A stretch of DNA of 64,000 bases from Mucilaginibacter pankratovii (GTDB taxonomy: Bacteria; Bacteroidota; Bacteroidia; Sphingobacteriales; Sphingobacteriaceae): assembly GCF_014773265.1 (NCBI RefSeq), contig NZ_JACWMY010000016.1, forward strand, positions 112,842 through 176,841, written 5' to 3'. Of this stretch, positions 1 through 8,900 are shown in pieces. Under the pieces are notes generated by a model. That model did not search any database and was not told where the DNA came from. It worked only from the letters and a program-made list of their open reading frames with translations. The position numbers and the translations under genes were made by a program. Every line of letters starts with the position of its first letter. The first letter of the stretch is position 1.

Positions 1-1
1 C

Positions 2-814
2 CGGTTTGCGCCTTATTTGCAAAAGCACCAAAACCTTAGTATGGCGCATAAGCACAGTTTTTACCATGTGGTATTTTTTACCGAAGGCGGCGGTACACAC
101 GCCATCGATTTTAAAAGCTTCGCGGTAAAGCCCTACCAAATTTATTTTATGGTGCCGGGGCAGGTGCATAGCTGGAGCTTTGAAGGCCCGGTAAACGGTT
201 ACATCATTAATTTTTCGGCTTCGTTCTTCCAGTCGTTTTTTCTGCGGCCCGATTACCTGGACAACCTGCCCTTTTTTAGCGGAAATATCGACGACGAGGT
301 AATTAACCTGCCAGTCAATATTCATCTACCGGTAGTGAGCCTGTTTGAGCACCTGGTACAGGAGAGCAGCGATATCCATCGCCTGGGTATGGATATGATA
401 AAGGCACTAATGCTGCAGTTATTTATTTTGATAGCCCGGCAAAGCGAGCACAGCAACCCGGCCATTGCCCCCAACTACAACTACACCCTGCTGCAAAGCT
501 TCCGCAAGCTAACCGATAAGAATTTTGCTACGCTGAGGCTGCCGAAGGATTATGCCGCGCTGCTGTATATTACCCCTAATCATTTAAATGCGCTTTGTAA
601 TGATATGCTGGGCATCCCGGCAGGCGAAGTGATCCGCAACCGGGTGATACTGGAGGCCAAACGCCTGCTGGTAAATCTCGACCTGAATATTACCGCCATA
701 GCCGCCCAGCTAAACTTTGCAGACAACTCGTACTTTACCAAATTTTTTAAAAAATATACCGGGCAAACACCCGAAGAATTTCGCAAACAAACATTGAATT
801 ATGGACACCAGTAA
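2..814 (+). CDS. AraC-family transcriptional regulator (5' end outside window)
   Basis: DNA-binding regulator of the AraC family. The C-terminal ~100 residues hold the two helix-turn-helix units; the second ends in the family signature SYFTKFFKKYTGQTPEEFR. The N-terminal part looks like a cupin-type effector domain (HKHSFYHVVFF, PGQVHSW). The frame is open from the first base of the window (codons reading RFAPYLQKHQ precede the TTG at 17), so the true start is upstream and the gene is partial here. Its end overlaps the start of the next gene by 14 bases, so the two are probably co-transcribed. The effector is unknown. Confidence 0.9.
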   Translation, partial: RFAPYLQKHQNLSMAHKHSFYHVVFFTEGGGTHAIDFKSFAVKPYQIYFMVPGQVHSWSFEGPVNGYIINFSASFFQSFFLRPDYLDNLPFFSGNIDDEVINLPVNIHLPVVSLFEHLVQESSDIHRLGMDMIKALMLQLFILIARQSEHSNPAIAPNYNYTLLQSFRKLTDKNFATLRLPKDYAALLYITPNHLNALCNDMLGIPAGEVIRNRVILEAKRLLVNLDLNITAIAAQLNFADNSYFTKFFKKYTGQTPEEFRKQTLNYGHQ

Positions 815-1238
815 CTTAACACCCGCCAAACCCATATCCGCCCTCGAAGGCTGTTTAAAAGCCAAATGCCCGAGGTGCCGCCGCGGCGATATTTTCTCTA
901 CCGGCACTTACGAACTCTTCGGGCAAAAGATGCATGACAATTGCTCGCACTGCGGCCTGCATTACGAGCGCGAACCGGGATACTGGTACGTGGCTATGTT
1001 TGTAAGCTATGCCTTTAACGTGGCCCAAATGGTAACCTTCGCGGTAGCTACTTATGTACTCACGGGCTCCCATTCGCCATGGCTGTACGTTGGCATTTTA
1101 ATGGGGGTGATATTTGTGTTATCGCCGTTCAATTACCGCTACTCGCGCGTGGTGCTGCTGTACTGGCTTACCCCCGGCCTTAATTATGAAGCATGGAGAA
1201 GTGAGGATAAAAATAAAGGGTTGACGAGGGAACCGTAG
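801..1238 (+). CDS. DUF983 family membrane protein
   Basis: Small integral membrane protein of the DUF983 family, function unknown. Near the N terminus are two CxxC pairs (AKCPRCRRGDIF and NCSHCGLHYE) that probably form a zinc ribbon. They are followed by two hydrophobic segments (about residues 60-85 and 92-112). The length (145 aa) is normal for the family. The ATG overlaps the end of the AraC gene, suggesting translational coupling. The stop codon lies inside a GC-rich repeat (1237-1267). Confidence 0.85.
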   Translation: MDTSNLTPAKPISALEGCLKAKCPRCRRGDIFSTGTYELFGQKMHDNCSHCGLHYEREPGYWYVAMFVSYAFNVAQMVTFAVATYVLTGSHSPWLYVGILMGVIFVLSPFNYRYSRVVLLYWLTPGLNYEAWRSEDKNKGLTREP

Positions 1239-1267
1239 CCCCCCAGCCCCCCGAAGGGGGAGCTTTT
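1237..1267. repeat. Half copy of the GGGGGAGCTTTT palindromic repeat
   Basis: A C-rich then G-rich stretch ending GAAGGGGGAGCTTTT. The same unit forms both outer arms of the large inverted repeat at 53702-53969. Here only one arm is present and it overlaps the DUF983 stop codon. Confidence 0.7.
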
Positions 1268-1300
1268 GAATGCCACAAATAATGTCGAACACCGAATGCT

Positions 1301-1345
1301 GAACGCCGAATAATGAAGTATACGTTACTTCATTATTCGGCGTTC
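1301..1345. repeat. Perfect 20-bp inverted repeat with 5-nt loop
   Basis: Left arm 1301-1320 (begins GAACGCCGAATAATGAAG) and right arm 1326-1345 are exact reverse complements around the loop TACGT. Shorter related phrases (CGAACACCGAAT before it, TTCATTATTCGATATT after it) show that it belongs to a phrase-like intergenic repeat family. It has no U-tract, so it is a poor intrinsic terminator, though it could stop 3' exonucleases behind the DUF983 transcript. Confidence 0.75.
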
Positions 1346-1370
1346 GAAGTTCATTATTCGATATTTAAAA

Positions 1371-1571
1371 TCAATTCGTCAGCTCTTCTATCGTCCGCAG
1401 CAGTTCATCCATCTCAAATGGCTTGGCTAAAAAATTATCATCGCGCACCCAACACGCGAAAAGGATTCCTCTATCAGCACTTTTAATTAAAATAGTATTA
1501 TTGCGGAGGTAATATGGATGGCTATGACTATCCATTCCGGGCAGAAAATATTTTTTTTGATTTTTAAGGTA
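1371..1571 (-). pseudogene. Decayed response-regulator receiver domain
   Basis: The minus strand reads 66 codons with no credible start, bounded upstream by a stop. It contains LPGMDSHSHPYYLRNN and, 38 residues further on, DDNFLAKPFEMDELLRTIEE. These match the two best-conserved stretches of CheY-like receivers: the P-G-M-D after the phospho-aspartate strand, and the K-P-F-x-x-x-E-L-L at the last strand and helix. The phospho-aspartate region and the middle strands are missing or scrambled. I read it as the C-terminal half of a dead receiver gene, next to the histidine kinase at 1753. It rests on motif reading only. Confidence 0.5.
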
Positions 1572-1752
1572 TCAGCAATGGAGGTAAAGGGTAGAGTTCG
1601 TGCGACAGTAACGTAAAACACCATTATGCTCTTATAAACCATATAATAATTATTATTTATTTAAGGTAAATTAACTACAACAATATCCACTTTATTAACA
1701 GTACATTTATCTACCTTTTTTATACTACTTAGTTACTTTTTGATTATAACAT

Positions 1753-2949
1753 ATGGATCCGTTTTTTAAACAGGTATCCCTTATCCCGCTAAATGACGAA
1801 GAGCGATTAAGGAAACTGTACAAGTATGAGATACTTGATACACCAGCCGACAAAACCTTCGACAAGATAGCTATACTTGCCGCCCAAATTTTTGATACCC
1901 CAAGTGCTTTTGTAAGCTTTGTAGACCACGACCGCGTATTTTTTAAAGCCAAAATTGTTACGATAGATGGCATTGAAGTACCCGAGGACGCCATTGCTAC
2001 ACTGGCCGTGCTAAGCGCCGATACAACAGTTTTTGCTGATATACATTTAGAACCCCTGCTACAAAGCACCCCCCTGGTTGCTGATAAATCTGTGCGATTT
2101 TACGCCGGCACGCCTATAAAGACACTGGATGGGCACCTGCTGGGCACCGTAAGCGTGGTTGATGCCGTGCCCCGCGTGGCAACCGAAAAACAGCTGGAGA
2201 TGCTGAAGAACCTATCGGAAATTATTATTGACGAGCTGGAACTGCGCCAAACTACCCGCAACATTGTACGCGTACAAACCGATCTGATGAACATTGCGGT
2301 GCACGATATTAAAAACCCGCTTACCGCTATATCGCTGTACGCCAAGCTGATAGAGCAGCGCTGCACCGAGGAACCCATAAAAGTAATGGCAGATAAAATC
2401 TCCCTGGCATCTAAACGCATACTGGAAGACCTGAACGAACTGCTTAACCTCGCCAGGATAGATAATGGCGCTATGATGCTGCACTTTGAAGAAGTAAGCC
2501 CAACCAGCCTGATAGAAAAAGTGGTTAACAACCTGCAGGTAATGGCCGAACAGAAACATCAAAAGATATTACTGCAACTTAATTGCGCAAGTACCGCCAG
2601 GGTAGATAAGGGCCGCATACTGGAAGTTTTTGAGAACTTGCTAAGTAACGCTATCAAATATTCGCGCATAGATACCTGGATAACCATTTGTTCGGAAGAA
2701 GTGAATGGCAACCTTGTTGTAGAATTTCGCGACCAGGGACAAGGGTTAAATGATGAGGATATGCAAAAGCTGTTTACCAAGTTTGCCCGTTTAAGTGCTG
2801 TGCCTACCAATAAGGAGATCAGTAACGGCCTTGGCCTTTCTATAGCCAAAATTTTGGTAGAACTGCATAATGGGAAGATCTGGGCCGAAAGCAAGGGAAA
2901 AGACCAGGGCGCATCGTTTTTTGTATCGCTGCCGCTGCTGCAGAAGTAG
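1753..2949 (+). CDS. GAF-domain sensor histidine kinase
   Basis: Predicted cytoplasmic sensor kinase of 398 aa with no membrane segment. Residues ~20-165 form a GAF domain with the usual opening (NDEERLRKLYKYEILDTP). The dimerisation/phosphotransfer helix carries the H-box AVHDIKNPLTAI, with His184 as phospho-acceptor. The ATPase domain shows the N-box ENLLSNAIKYS (from residue 294), G1 DQGQGL, an F-box-like LFTKFARL and G2 GLGLSIAK. No intact response regulator adjoins it; only the receiver remnant upstream on the other strand. The ligand of the GAF domain cannot be read from sequence. Confidence 0.92.
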   Translation: MDPFFKQVSLIPLNDEERLRKLYKYEILDTPADKTFDKIAILAAQIFDTPSAFVSFVDHDRVFFKAKIVTIDGIEVPEDAIATLAVLSADTTVFADIHLEPLLQSTPLVADKSVRFYAGTPIKTLDGHLLGTVSVVDAVPRVATEKQLEMLKNLSEIIIDELELRQTTRNIVRVQTDLMNIAVHDIKNPLTAISLYAKLIEQRCTEEPIKVMADKISLASKRILEDLNELLNLARIDNGAMMLHFEEVSPTSLIEKVVNNLQVMAEQKHQKILLQLNCASTARVDKGRILEVFENLLSNAIKYSRIDTWITICSEEVNGNLVVEFRDQGQGLNDEDMQKLFTKFARLSAVPTNKEISNGLGLSIAKILVELHNGKIWAESKGKDQGASFFVSLPLLQK

Positions 2950-2970
2950 CCGGGCAGGCGTTACCTCTTG

Positions 2971-5172
2971 TTACCAAATAACCTTCAACTCTTGATGCCC
3001 GTTAACAGTGTATTCCACATTACCGTCTTTTAAGGCTTTTCCCTTCAATTCATCCTTACCTACTTTTACGGTAAAAGCAGGCAGTTTCTTCTTACCTGTT
3101 TTAATGATGAGCATCCGGCAGCTTAAACGTTCGTCGCCTTTTACTTTAAAGCTTACGCTGCCGTCTTTCCTGTGTTTAAAATTCGCGGTAGGGTAATCAA
3201 GGTATATCATAAAATCTTCTCCCGGCACTTTATAAAAGTGGCGGGGAATAATGCCAAAGGCCACCCCCGCACCATAAACCTCCTGCCCTACCGTGCCCGA
3301 TTGCTCCCAGCCATCATGGATATCTTCTATAGCTATCCAAAGCTTATGGTCTACCTGCCCGGTTTTTACCTCTTCAGATAGCATCTCCTTTGGCAGGTTT
3401 GGCGGGTAATAGTAGGGTGCCCTGTTTACAATATATTTTAAAAACTCGGGGACGAGCATAGATACCGATGGAAAGATCTCCTCGTCTTCGGCATACAACA
3501 GGAAATTATGCATGGCCGCAAACACCTCCTGTTCTTCGTAAGCGGCGGTATACGGTGCATCATTTAGTGGGAACATCGCGAAAAATGTTGGGTAATCTTT
3601 AGCGTACCCATAGTTACATTCCCACAGCTGGAAGTTTTTAAAGATATTGGCCAGGCACAGGTAGGTTAGGTCCAGGTATACTTTTTCTTTGGTCTCCTTA
3701 TACAACCAAAACATCGCGTTTGCAGAGAAAGCCGTGTTATTGGCCTGGTAAAACAATTCGAAGCCTTTGCCCTGCAATGTTTTTGCCGCTTTTTTTGCTT
3801 CGCGAAGGTATTTATCATCTTTGGTTAACTGCCAGGCATGCAGCATCACCAGCGCGTACAGGCCCGCTACATCTTTTTCGCCGCCTTTGCCGGGTTGGGT
3901 CTCTTCCTTTACCACCTCCAGCGTTTTCATGTTGTACATTACCGGCCATTCGTAATTAAAGTGATGAGCAACCTTGATGGTAAAGCCCAGCGAATCTAAA
4001 AACAGCTTTTTAGCTTGTTTGTCCCCGCGGATCGCCAGCCGCCCTAAATTCAGCATCGGGTGGTGCAGGTACCACGAATCCATTACATTGGGCTTCAATT
4101 GCTCTTCCTCGCCGCTTAGCTCATCGGCCAAAGCAGGCAAAAAACGCACTACCGTTTTCAATTCTTCGCTGTAAAAAGCGTCCAGGCCATTTTTTATTTT
4201 TTGGATCGATGGCAGGTCTTTTTGGCTCCAGTCATAGTAATCCGTCAGCGGCAATAGCACGGCCAGCTGCACCATTAACTCGGGTGGCGTAGCATAATCG
4301 GCCACATAAGCGTTCAGGTAATCCTGTTCTGCCGCGTGCGACCAGCAGCCATGGCTAAATTCCAGATCGTGCAAGCCTTGGTCAACCATACCCGGCCAGT
4401 CATAATATTCGGTAGCGGGTTTGGGTAAATGCAGGTAAATATCGGCCAGCAGGTTCAAGAATTGTTTGGCCTGCGCCATGTCATCTTTCGGGTTTTCGCG
4501 ACTAAAGGCGATAAAACCATCAGAAAGCACAATTTCTTTATGCGCGGGTATTGGCTTCTCCTTTAAAGTGGGCGGTAGGGCAAAACCCATTTCGGGCCAG
4601 CTACCCCCAACAACGTTGCCCAACGAGGTTTCGGTCGCCTGCGCGTAATCGTTAAGTGCTGTGAGGTTTTGGAAATAAAGCGCCGCGCCGGATGCAGGCT
4701 CGTCTATACTAAAATATTGCAAGCCCGAGCGGGTGCCTACCTGGTTTACATAAATTGTCCCTTTAGGGTCAGTTCCGCTTTCGTCCGGCCCGGTCACTAC
4801 TACATCTCTGGGCCAAAACGGCACCAGCAGCGGTTCGTTTGCGGTAATTGTAGTTGTATAACGTATCAGCGGTTTGGCCTCGTCCGGCAACTGCAGTTTA
4901 ACCCGGTAGTGCCCAATGCCGGCCGAAAGGTTAATGGTTATGCCGTCTTCATTCTTAACCACCCTGCCCATTTGTAAATGATCGTTGGGCGCGTAGGCCG
5001 GCCGAAGAATTACCTGTGCTCCTTTTGGGCAAGTAATGGCTATCCACAGGGCATTATTCAGGTTATGCACCCTGACGTTGTACCCGGAAATTTCCTGTTG
5101 AAAAATGGCAGGCAGGTCTTGCTCGTGAAACAAGGTTTTAACCGCGTTTGCCCAGGGTGATATGGCATTCAT
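2971..5172 (-). CDS. Large protein of unknown function, possible (alpha/alpha)-barrel enzyme
   Basis: 733 residues, not recognised. There is no signal peptide (MNAISPWANAVKTLF) and no membrane segment. The first ~200 residues are strand-rich and read like a beta-sandwich. Residues ~230-600 alternate amphipathic helices with Trp/Tyr-rich loops (EYYDWPGMVDQGLHDLEF, DSWYLHHPMLNLGRLA, HHFNYEWPVMYNM), the texture of (alpha/alpha)6 toroid glycosidases, lyases or epimerases. The last ~90 residues are again strand-rich. Sugar-polymer modification is only an inference. The start is the only ATG with a clear upstream spacer. It is transcribed away from the catalase. Confidence 0.75.
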   Translation of the reverse strand: MNAISPWANAVKTLFHEQDLPAIFQQEISGYNVRVHNLNNALWIAITCPKGAQVILRPAYAPNDHLQMGRVVKNEDGITINLSAGIGHYRVKLQLPDEAKPLIRYTTTITANEPLLVPFWPRDVVVTGPDESGTDPKGTIYVNQVGTRSGLQYFSIDEPASGAALYFQNLTALNDYAQATETSLGNVVGGSWPEMGFALPPTLKEKPIPAHKEIVLSDGFIAFSRENPKDDMAQAKQFLNLLADIYLHLPKPATEYYDWPGMVDQGLHDLEFSHGCWSHAAEQDYLNAYVADYATPPELMVQLAVLLPLTDYYDWSQKDLPSIQKIKNGLDAFYSEELKTVVRFLPALADELSGEEEQLKPNVMDSWYLHHPMLNLGRLAIRGDKQAKKLFLDSLGFTIKVAHHFNYEWPVMYNMKTLEVVKEETQPGKGGEKDVAGLYALVMLHAWQLTKDDKYLREAKKAAKTLQGKGFELFYQANNTAFSANAMFWLYKETKEKVYLDLTYLCLANIFKNFQLWECNYGYAKDYPTFFAMFPLNDAPYTAAYEEQEVFAAMHNFLLYAEDEEIFPSVSMLVPEFLKYIVNRAPYYYPPNLPKEMLSEEVKTGQVDHKLWIAIEDIHDGWEQSGTVGQEVYGAGVAFGIIPRHFYKVPGEDFMIYLDYPTANFKHRKDGSVSFKVKGDERLSCRMLIIKTGKKKLPAFTVKVGKDELKGKALKDGNVEYTVNGHQELKVIW

Positions 5173-5457
5173 TGTAAAAAAATTAACTGTTAAACAACTT
5201 TCATTAAGCCAGAACGCGTTGATTAGCGCTCCAAAAAGAGCCTCGCTTATAATACCCCAACCTTTCTGGTATTGTTTTTAATTTTTTGACAATTTCTTAA
5301 AAAATTGATTTACAGCTCATTAAAAAAGCAAAACGCGTACGTATTAAAAAATAAGAAATATTATTAATTTCTAATAGAAACATTGCGCTTCCCTGTTGGT
5401 TGTATAAAAGGCACACAATTCCACAGTACTCAATTATTTACTTTTAAAATTTATATC

Positions 5458-6384
5458 ATGTTTCACCACGTTAAATCACTACAATTCAATGCCAGGGTGT
5501 CCCGGCCCGACCCGCGCTTTGCCAACCTTTTGTTAGAGCAATTCGGCGGCGAAAACGGCGAACTTGCTGCCGCGATGCAGTATTTTACACAAGCATTTGG
5601 TGCCAAGCAGCCGCACCCTGATAAATACGATATGCTGATGGATATCGCTACCGAGGAGTTTAGTCACCTGGAAATAGTAGGTGCTACCATCCAAATGTTG
5701 CTGAAAGGCGTTAACGGCGACTTGAAAGACGCTGCCGAACAAAGCGAGATCATGGTGGCCATGAACGGTAAGGCCGAAAAGGAAAGCGTGATACATGCAG
5801 CCTTATCTGCAAACCCGCAGTTCCCCATCATCACAGGTGGCGGGCCAACCCCACGCAACAGCCAGGGCATTCCGTGGTGCGCATCTTATATCAATTCTAA
5901 TGGCGACCTTACCGTCGATCTGCGTACCAACCTTGCCTCAGAATCGAGGGCGAAGCTGGTTTACGAGCACCTGATGAAATTTACGGATGACCCGTACGTG
6001 CAGGAAACGCTATCGTTTTTGATGACGCGTGAGGTTACCCACTATAAAATGTTTGAGGCGGCTTTAAACAGCATCCAGCCTAATTTCCCTCCGGGTGTAT
6101 TGGCGGCAGATCCGCGTTACCTGCAAAACGTTTATAACCTGAGTGACGGCACCGTGCGCGGGCCATGGAACGAAGGCGAAATAAAAGGCATGGGTAAGGA
6201 TTTTGTTTATGTAGAAAACCCGTTAGAGCAGGTACAGCAAACCGAAGGGCAAACCAATCTGCCACAGGATTTCGACAAGGAACTGAAAGCCACGGAAAAA
6301 CTGGACAAAGAAATGAGCGAAGTAAAAAGCGGCGAAGTAAAAAACGCAGAACCAAAGGGCGTAGCCCAATGGAGCAACTATTAA
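5458..6384 (+). CDS. Manganese (non-haem) catalase
   Basis: Dimanganese catalase that converts hydrogen peroxide to water and oxygen, 308 aa. The ferritin-like four-helix core carries metal-ligand motifs: NGELAAAMQYF (first Glu), IATEEFSHLEIV (Glu and His) and REVTHYKMFEAAL (Glu and His). The C-terminal extension of ~60 residues is charged and Lys/Glu-rich. I start at 5458 (MFHHVKSLQF), which matches family N termini; an in-frame TTG at 5383 would add 25 unrelated residues. A strong terminator follows at 6404. It lies between the unknown 733-aa gene, which is divergent, and the Kai cluster downstream on the same strand. Confidence 0.95.
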   Translation: MFHHVKSLQFNARVSRPDPRFANLLLEQFGGENGELAAAMQYFTQAFGAKQPHPDKYDMLMDIATEEFSHLEIVGATIQMLLKGVNGDLKDAAEQSEIMVAMNGKAEKESVIHAALSANPQFPIITGGGPTPRNSQGIPWCASYINSNGDLTVDLRTNLASESRAKLVYEHLMKFTDDPYVQETLSFLMTREVTHYKMFEAALNSIQPNFPPGVLAADPRYLQNVYNLSDGTVRGPWNEGEIKGMGKDFVYVENPLEQVQQTEGQTNLPQDFDKELKATEKLDKEMSEVKSGEVKNAEPKGVAQWSNY

Positions 6385-6403
6385 TGCCGAACAATAAATA
6401 ATG

Positions 6404-6442
6404 GCTGCAGGGGTGAAAATTCACCTCTGCAGCTTTTTTTTT
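6404..6442 (+). terminator. Intrinsic terminator of the catalase gene
   Basis: 14-bp arms (GCTGCAGGGGTGAA at 6404-6417, TTCACCTCTGCAGC at 6420-6433) pair with one G-U, around a two-base loop. They are followed at once by nine T. This should isolate the catalase transcript from the Kai operon. Confidence 0.9.
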
Positions 6443-6845
6443 ACCGGTATTGTACTCAGCCTTTCTATATTTAGCCCCCGATAAACGGCAAATTCCCCCT
6501 TTTGTAAACCCGAAAAGGCGACAGCTTGATGGGCAATTAATGTGCGTATGTTTAGCTTTCCCACCTGCTTGTGTATAAAAAAATGTACACTTTACATAGT
6601 ACAAAGCGCTCAGTTGACCCGCTCCTTAAACCTTCATGTAACTTATTATTTTACGAGTTAAATCCTTAAGGATATTGTAAATAAAATGTTATAAACCAAA
6701 CAATAATAAGCCCCTCAAGTTTATTCGGCATGTTTTTATAAGATACTTTTACCATAATCAATAAGTAAAATAGCGTAATAAAGCAATGTACTTGCGTATT
6801 AGTTATAATACTTACATGATACATCGGAACCAAATATTACTTTAA
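6443..6845. other. Gene-free leader upstream of the Kai operon
   Basis: About 400 bases with no convincing gene on either strand. The last 200 bases are strongly A/T-rich and should carry the kaiC promoter. I see near matches to TAnnTTTG (TACTTTTA near 6745) but no exact one, so I do not place the start site. Confidence 0.5.
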
Positions 6846-8582
6846 ATGAGCATTACCAAACCAAAAAAGCCTGCATACCCTACCCTGCCCAAAACACCTA
6901 CAGGTATAACCGGGCTGGATGAAATTACCGAAGGCGGGCTGCCTACCGGCAGGCCCACTTTAATATGTGGCCAGGCCGGCTGTGGCAAAACCCTTATGTC
7001 GATTGAATTTATCGTGCGCGGGGCAATTGAATTTAATGAGCCCGGCGTATTTGTAGCTTTTGAAGAAAAAAGCGACGAATTGGCCATGAACGTAGCCTCT
7101 TTAGGCTTCGACCTTAAGAAACTGCAGGAAGATAAAAAAATACGCATAGATCATGTACACATCGATCGCAGCGAAATTGAAGAAACCGGCGAATACGACC
7201 TTGAAGGCCTGTTTATCCGCCTTGGCTACGCGATAGACAGCATCGGCGCCAAGCGCGTTGTGCTGGATACGCTGGAGAACCTGTTCTCGGGCCTCAGCAA
7301 CCAGGCCGTGCTGCGTGCCGAGATCCGCAGGCTGTTCCATTGGCTGAAGGAGAAAGGCGTAACCGCCATTATTACCGGCGAGCGCGGCGATGGCAATGCC
7401 TTAACGCGCCAGGGGCTGGAAGAATACGTATCAGATTGCGTTATCCTGCTGGATCATAGGGTGATCAACCAGATCTCCACCCGCAGGCTGCGCATTATCA
7501 AATACCGCGGCACCGTACACGGTACCAACGAGTATCCTTTCCTGATAGACGAGGACGGCATCTCGGTTTTACCGGTAACTTCTTTAAAACTGGCCAAACA
7601 GGTATCAACCGATAGGGTGCCAACCGGCATCCCTGCCCTGGACGAAATGCTGGGCGGCAAAGGCTTTTACCGTGGTGGCAGCACACTGGTATCGGGCACG
7701 GCGGGTACCGGCAAAACCAGCATAGCGGCCTATTTTGCCAACGAAACCGCCAACCGGGGCGAAAAGTGCGTTTACTTTGCCATGGAGGAATCTCCTAACC
7801 AAATCATGCGCAATATGCGCTCGATAGGCGTTGAACTTAAAAAGCATGTAGATTCGGGGCTGCTGTTATTCAATGCCTCCCGCCCAAATATGTATGGGCT
7901 GGAGATGCATTTGGTAGCTATCCATAAGATCATCAAAAAGTTTAAACCAAGCGTGATTATCATCGACCCGATAACCAACTTTATCAACATCGGCTCGATA
8001 AGCGAAGTGAAAAACATGCTGGTCCGCCTGATAGATTTTCTGCAGGAAGAACAGATCTCTGTAATGTTTACTGCCCTATCGCTTAACACCATTGTAAACG
8101 AGCAAACGGACGAGGGCGTATCATCGCTGGTAGATTCCTGGCTGCTGGTGCGCGATATAGAGTACAACGGAGAGCGCAACCGCGGCCTGTATGTAATGAA
8201 GGCCCGCGGCATGAAACACAGTAACCAGGTGCGCGAGTTTGTGATATCTGATGAAGGCCTCAACCTGATTGAGGTTTACGTAGGGCCTGAAGGTGTACTA
8301 ACCGGCTCTGCACGCAAACAGCAGGTGCTGCTGGAACAAACCGGCAAGGCCATCCATACCCATTCAATAGGTCGTAAAGACAGGGAAATTGCCCGCAAAC
8401 GCAAAGTGCTGGAGGCAAAAATTTCCAGCCTTAACAGCGAATACGAATCGGTAGAGGAAGAACTGAACAAAGTTTACCTGGAAGATGAATTGAAGAAAGA
8501 AATTTTAGAAAAAAACCGGGAAGAGATCACACGGATACGGAGAGGCGCGGAGGATACTAACAAACCCGCCGGAGGAAAATAA
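6846..8582 (+). CDS. kaiC: KaiC-like clock ATPase/autokinase with C-terminal coiled coil
   Basis: Double-domain RecA-like ATPase of the KaiC family, 578 aa. CI (~16-250) has Walker A GQAGCGKT (42-49), the catalytic pair E73-E74 and Walker B VVLD (138-141). CII (~257-490) has Walker A GTAGTGKT (284-291), E314-E315 and IIID (371-374). The segment QTDEGVSSLVDS lines up with cyanobacterial KaiC around T426/S431/T432, giving T421, S426 and S427 as likely phosphosites. After residue 490, where cyanobacterial KaiC carries the A-loop and KaiA-binding tail, this protein has a charged coiled coil (511-566) with heptad positions L522, I526, L529, Y533, V536, L540, V543. The kaiB genes follow immediately. 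No kaiA is visible. Confidence 0.96.
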   Translation: MSITKPKKPAYPTLPKTPTGITGLDEITEGGLPTGRPTLICGQAGCGKTLMSIEFIVRGAIEFNEPGVFVAFEEKSDELAMNVASLGFDLKKLQEDKKIRIDHVHIDRSEIEETGEYDLEGLFIRLGYAIDSIGAKRVVLDTLENLFSGLSNQAVLRAEIRRLFHWLKEKGVTAIITGERGDGNALTRQGLEEYVSDCVILLDHRVINQISTRRLRIIKYRGTVHGTNEYPFLIDEDGISVLPVTSLKLAKQVSTDRVPTGIPALDEMLGGKGFYRGGSTLVSGTAGTGKTSIAAYFANETANRGEKCVYFAMEESPNQIMRNMRSIGVELKKHVDSGLLLFNASRPNMYGLEMHLVAIHKIIKKFKPSVIIIDPITNFINIGSISEVKNMLVRLIDFLQEEQISVMFTALSLNTIVNEQTDEGVSSLVDSWLLVRDIEYNGERNRGLYVMKARGMKHSNQVREFVISDEGLNLIEVYVGPEGVLTGSARKQQVLLEQTGKAIHTHSIGRKDREIARKRKVLEAKISSLNSEYESVEEELNKVYLEDELKKEILEKNREEITRIRRGAEDTNKPAGGK

Positions 8583-8583
8583 T

Positions 8584-8883
8584 ATGGAGTTTGATGAAAC
8601 AGCAATAGATAAAAAATGGGAATTGAGGCTATACGTGGCCGGCAAAACCCCGAAATCGGTAACGGCGCTTAGTAACCTCAAAAAATACTGCGAGGAACAC
8701 CTCAAAGGCCAATACCGCATACAAGTGATAGACTTATTAGAACAACCGCAACTGGCTGAGGGTGACCAGATACTGGCCATACCTACACTGGTGCGCAAAG
8801 TACCCGAGCCTATCCGTAAAATAATTGGTGATTTGAGTAACGAAGAAAAGGTTTTGGTGGGGCTGAACATTCGGCCTGCTTAA
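8584..8883 (+). CDS. kaiB: KaiB-family protein, first copy
   Basis: Thioredoxin-like KaiB, 99 aa, the KaiC-binding partner that in cyanobacteria switches fold to bind the CI ring. Motifs match the classical protein: LRLYVAGKTPKSV, KVIDL-like IQVIDLLEQPQLAEGD, the cis-proline segment AIPTLVRK, and RKIIGDLSNEEKVLVGL, which contains the glycine and aspartate known to control fold switching. It starts one base after the kaiC stop, so it is translationally coupled. It is the closer of the two copies to cyanobacterial KaiB. Confidence 0.95.
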   Translation: MEFDETAIDKKWELRLYVAGKTPKSVTALSNLKKYCEEHLKGQYRIQVIDLLEQPQLAEGDQILAIPTLVRKVPEPIRKIIGDLSNEEKVLVGLNIRPA

Positions 8884-8900
8884 TTGTACTATCGTAGCTT

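Noticed and set aside
6080..6604. 174-codon frame on the minus strand over the catalase end
   Set aside because: Antisense to the catalase and its terminator; Cys/Arg-rich, non-protein-like text.
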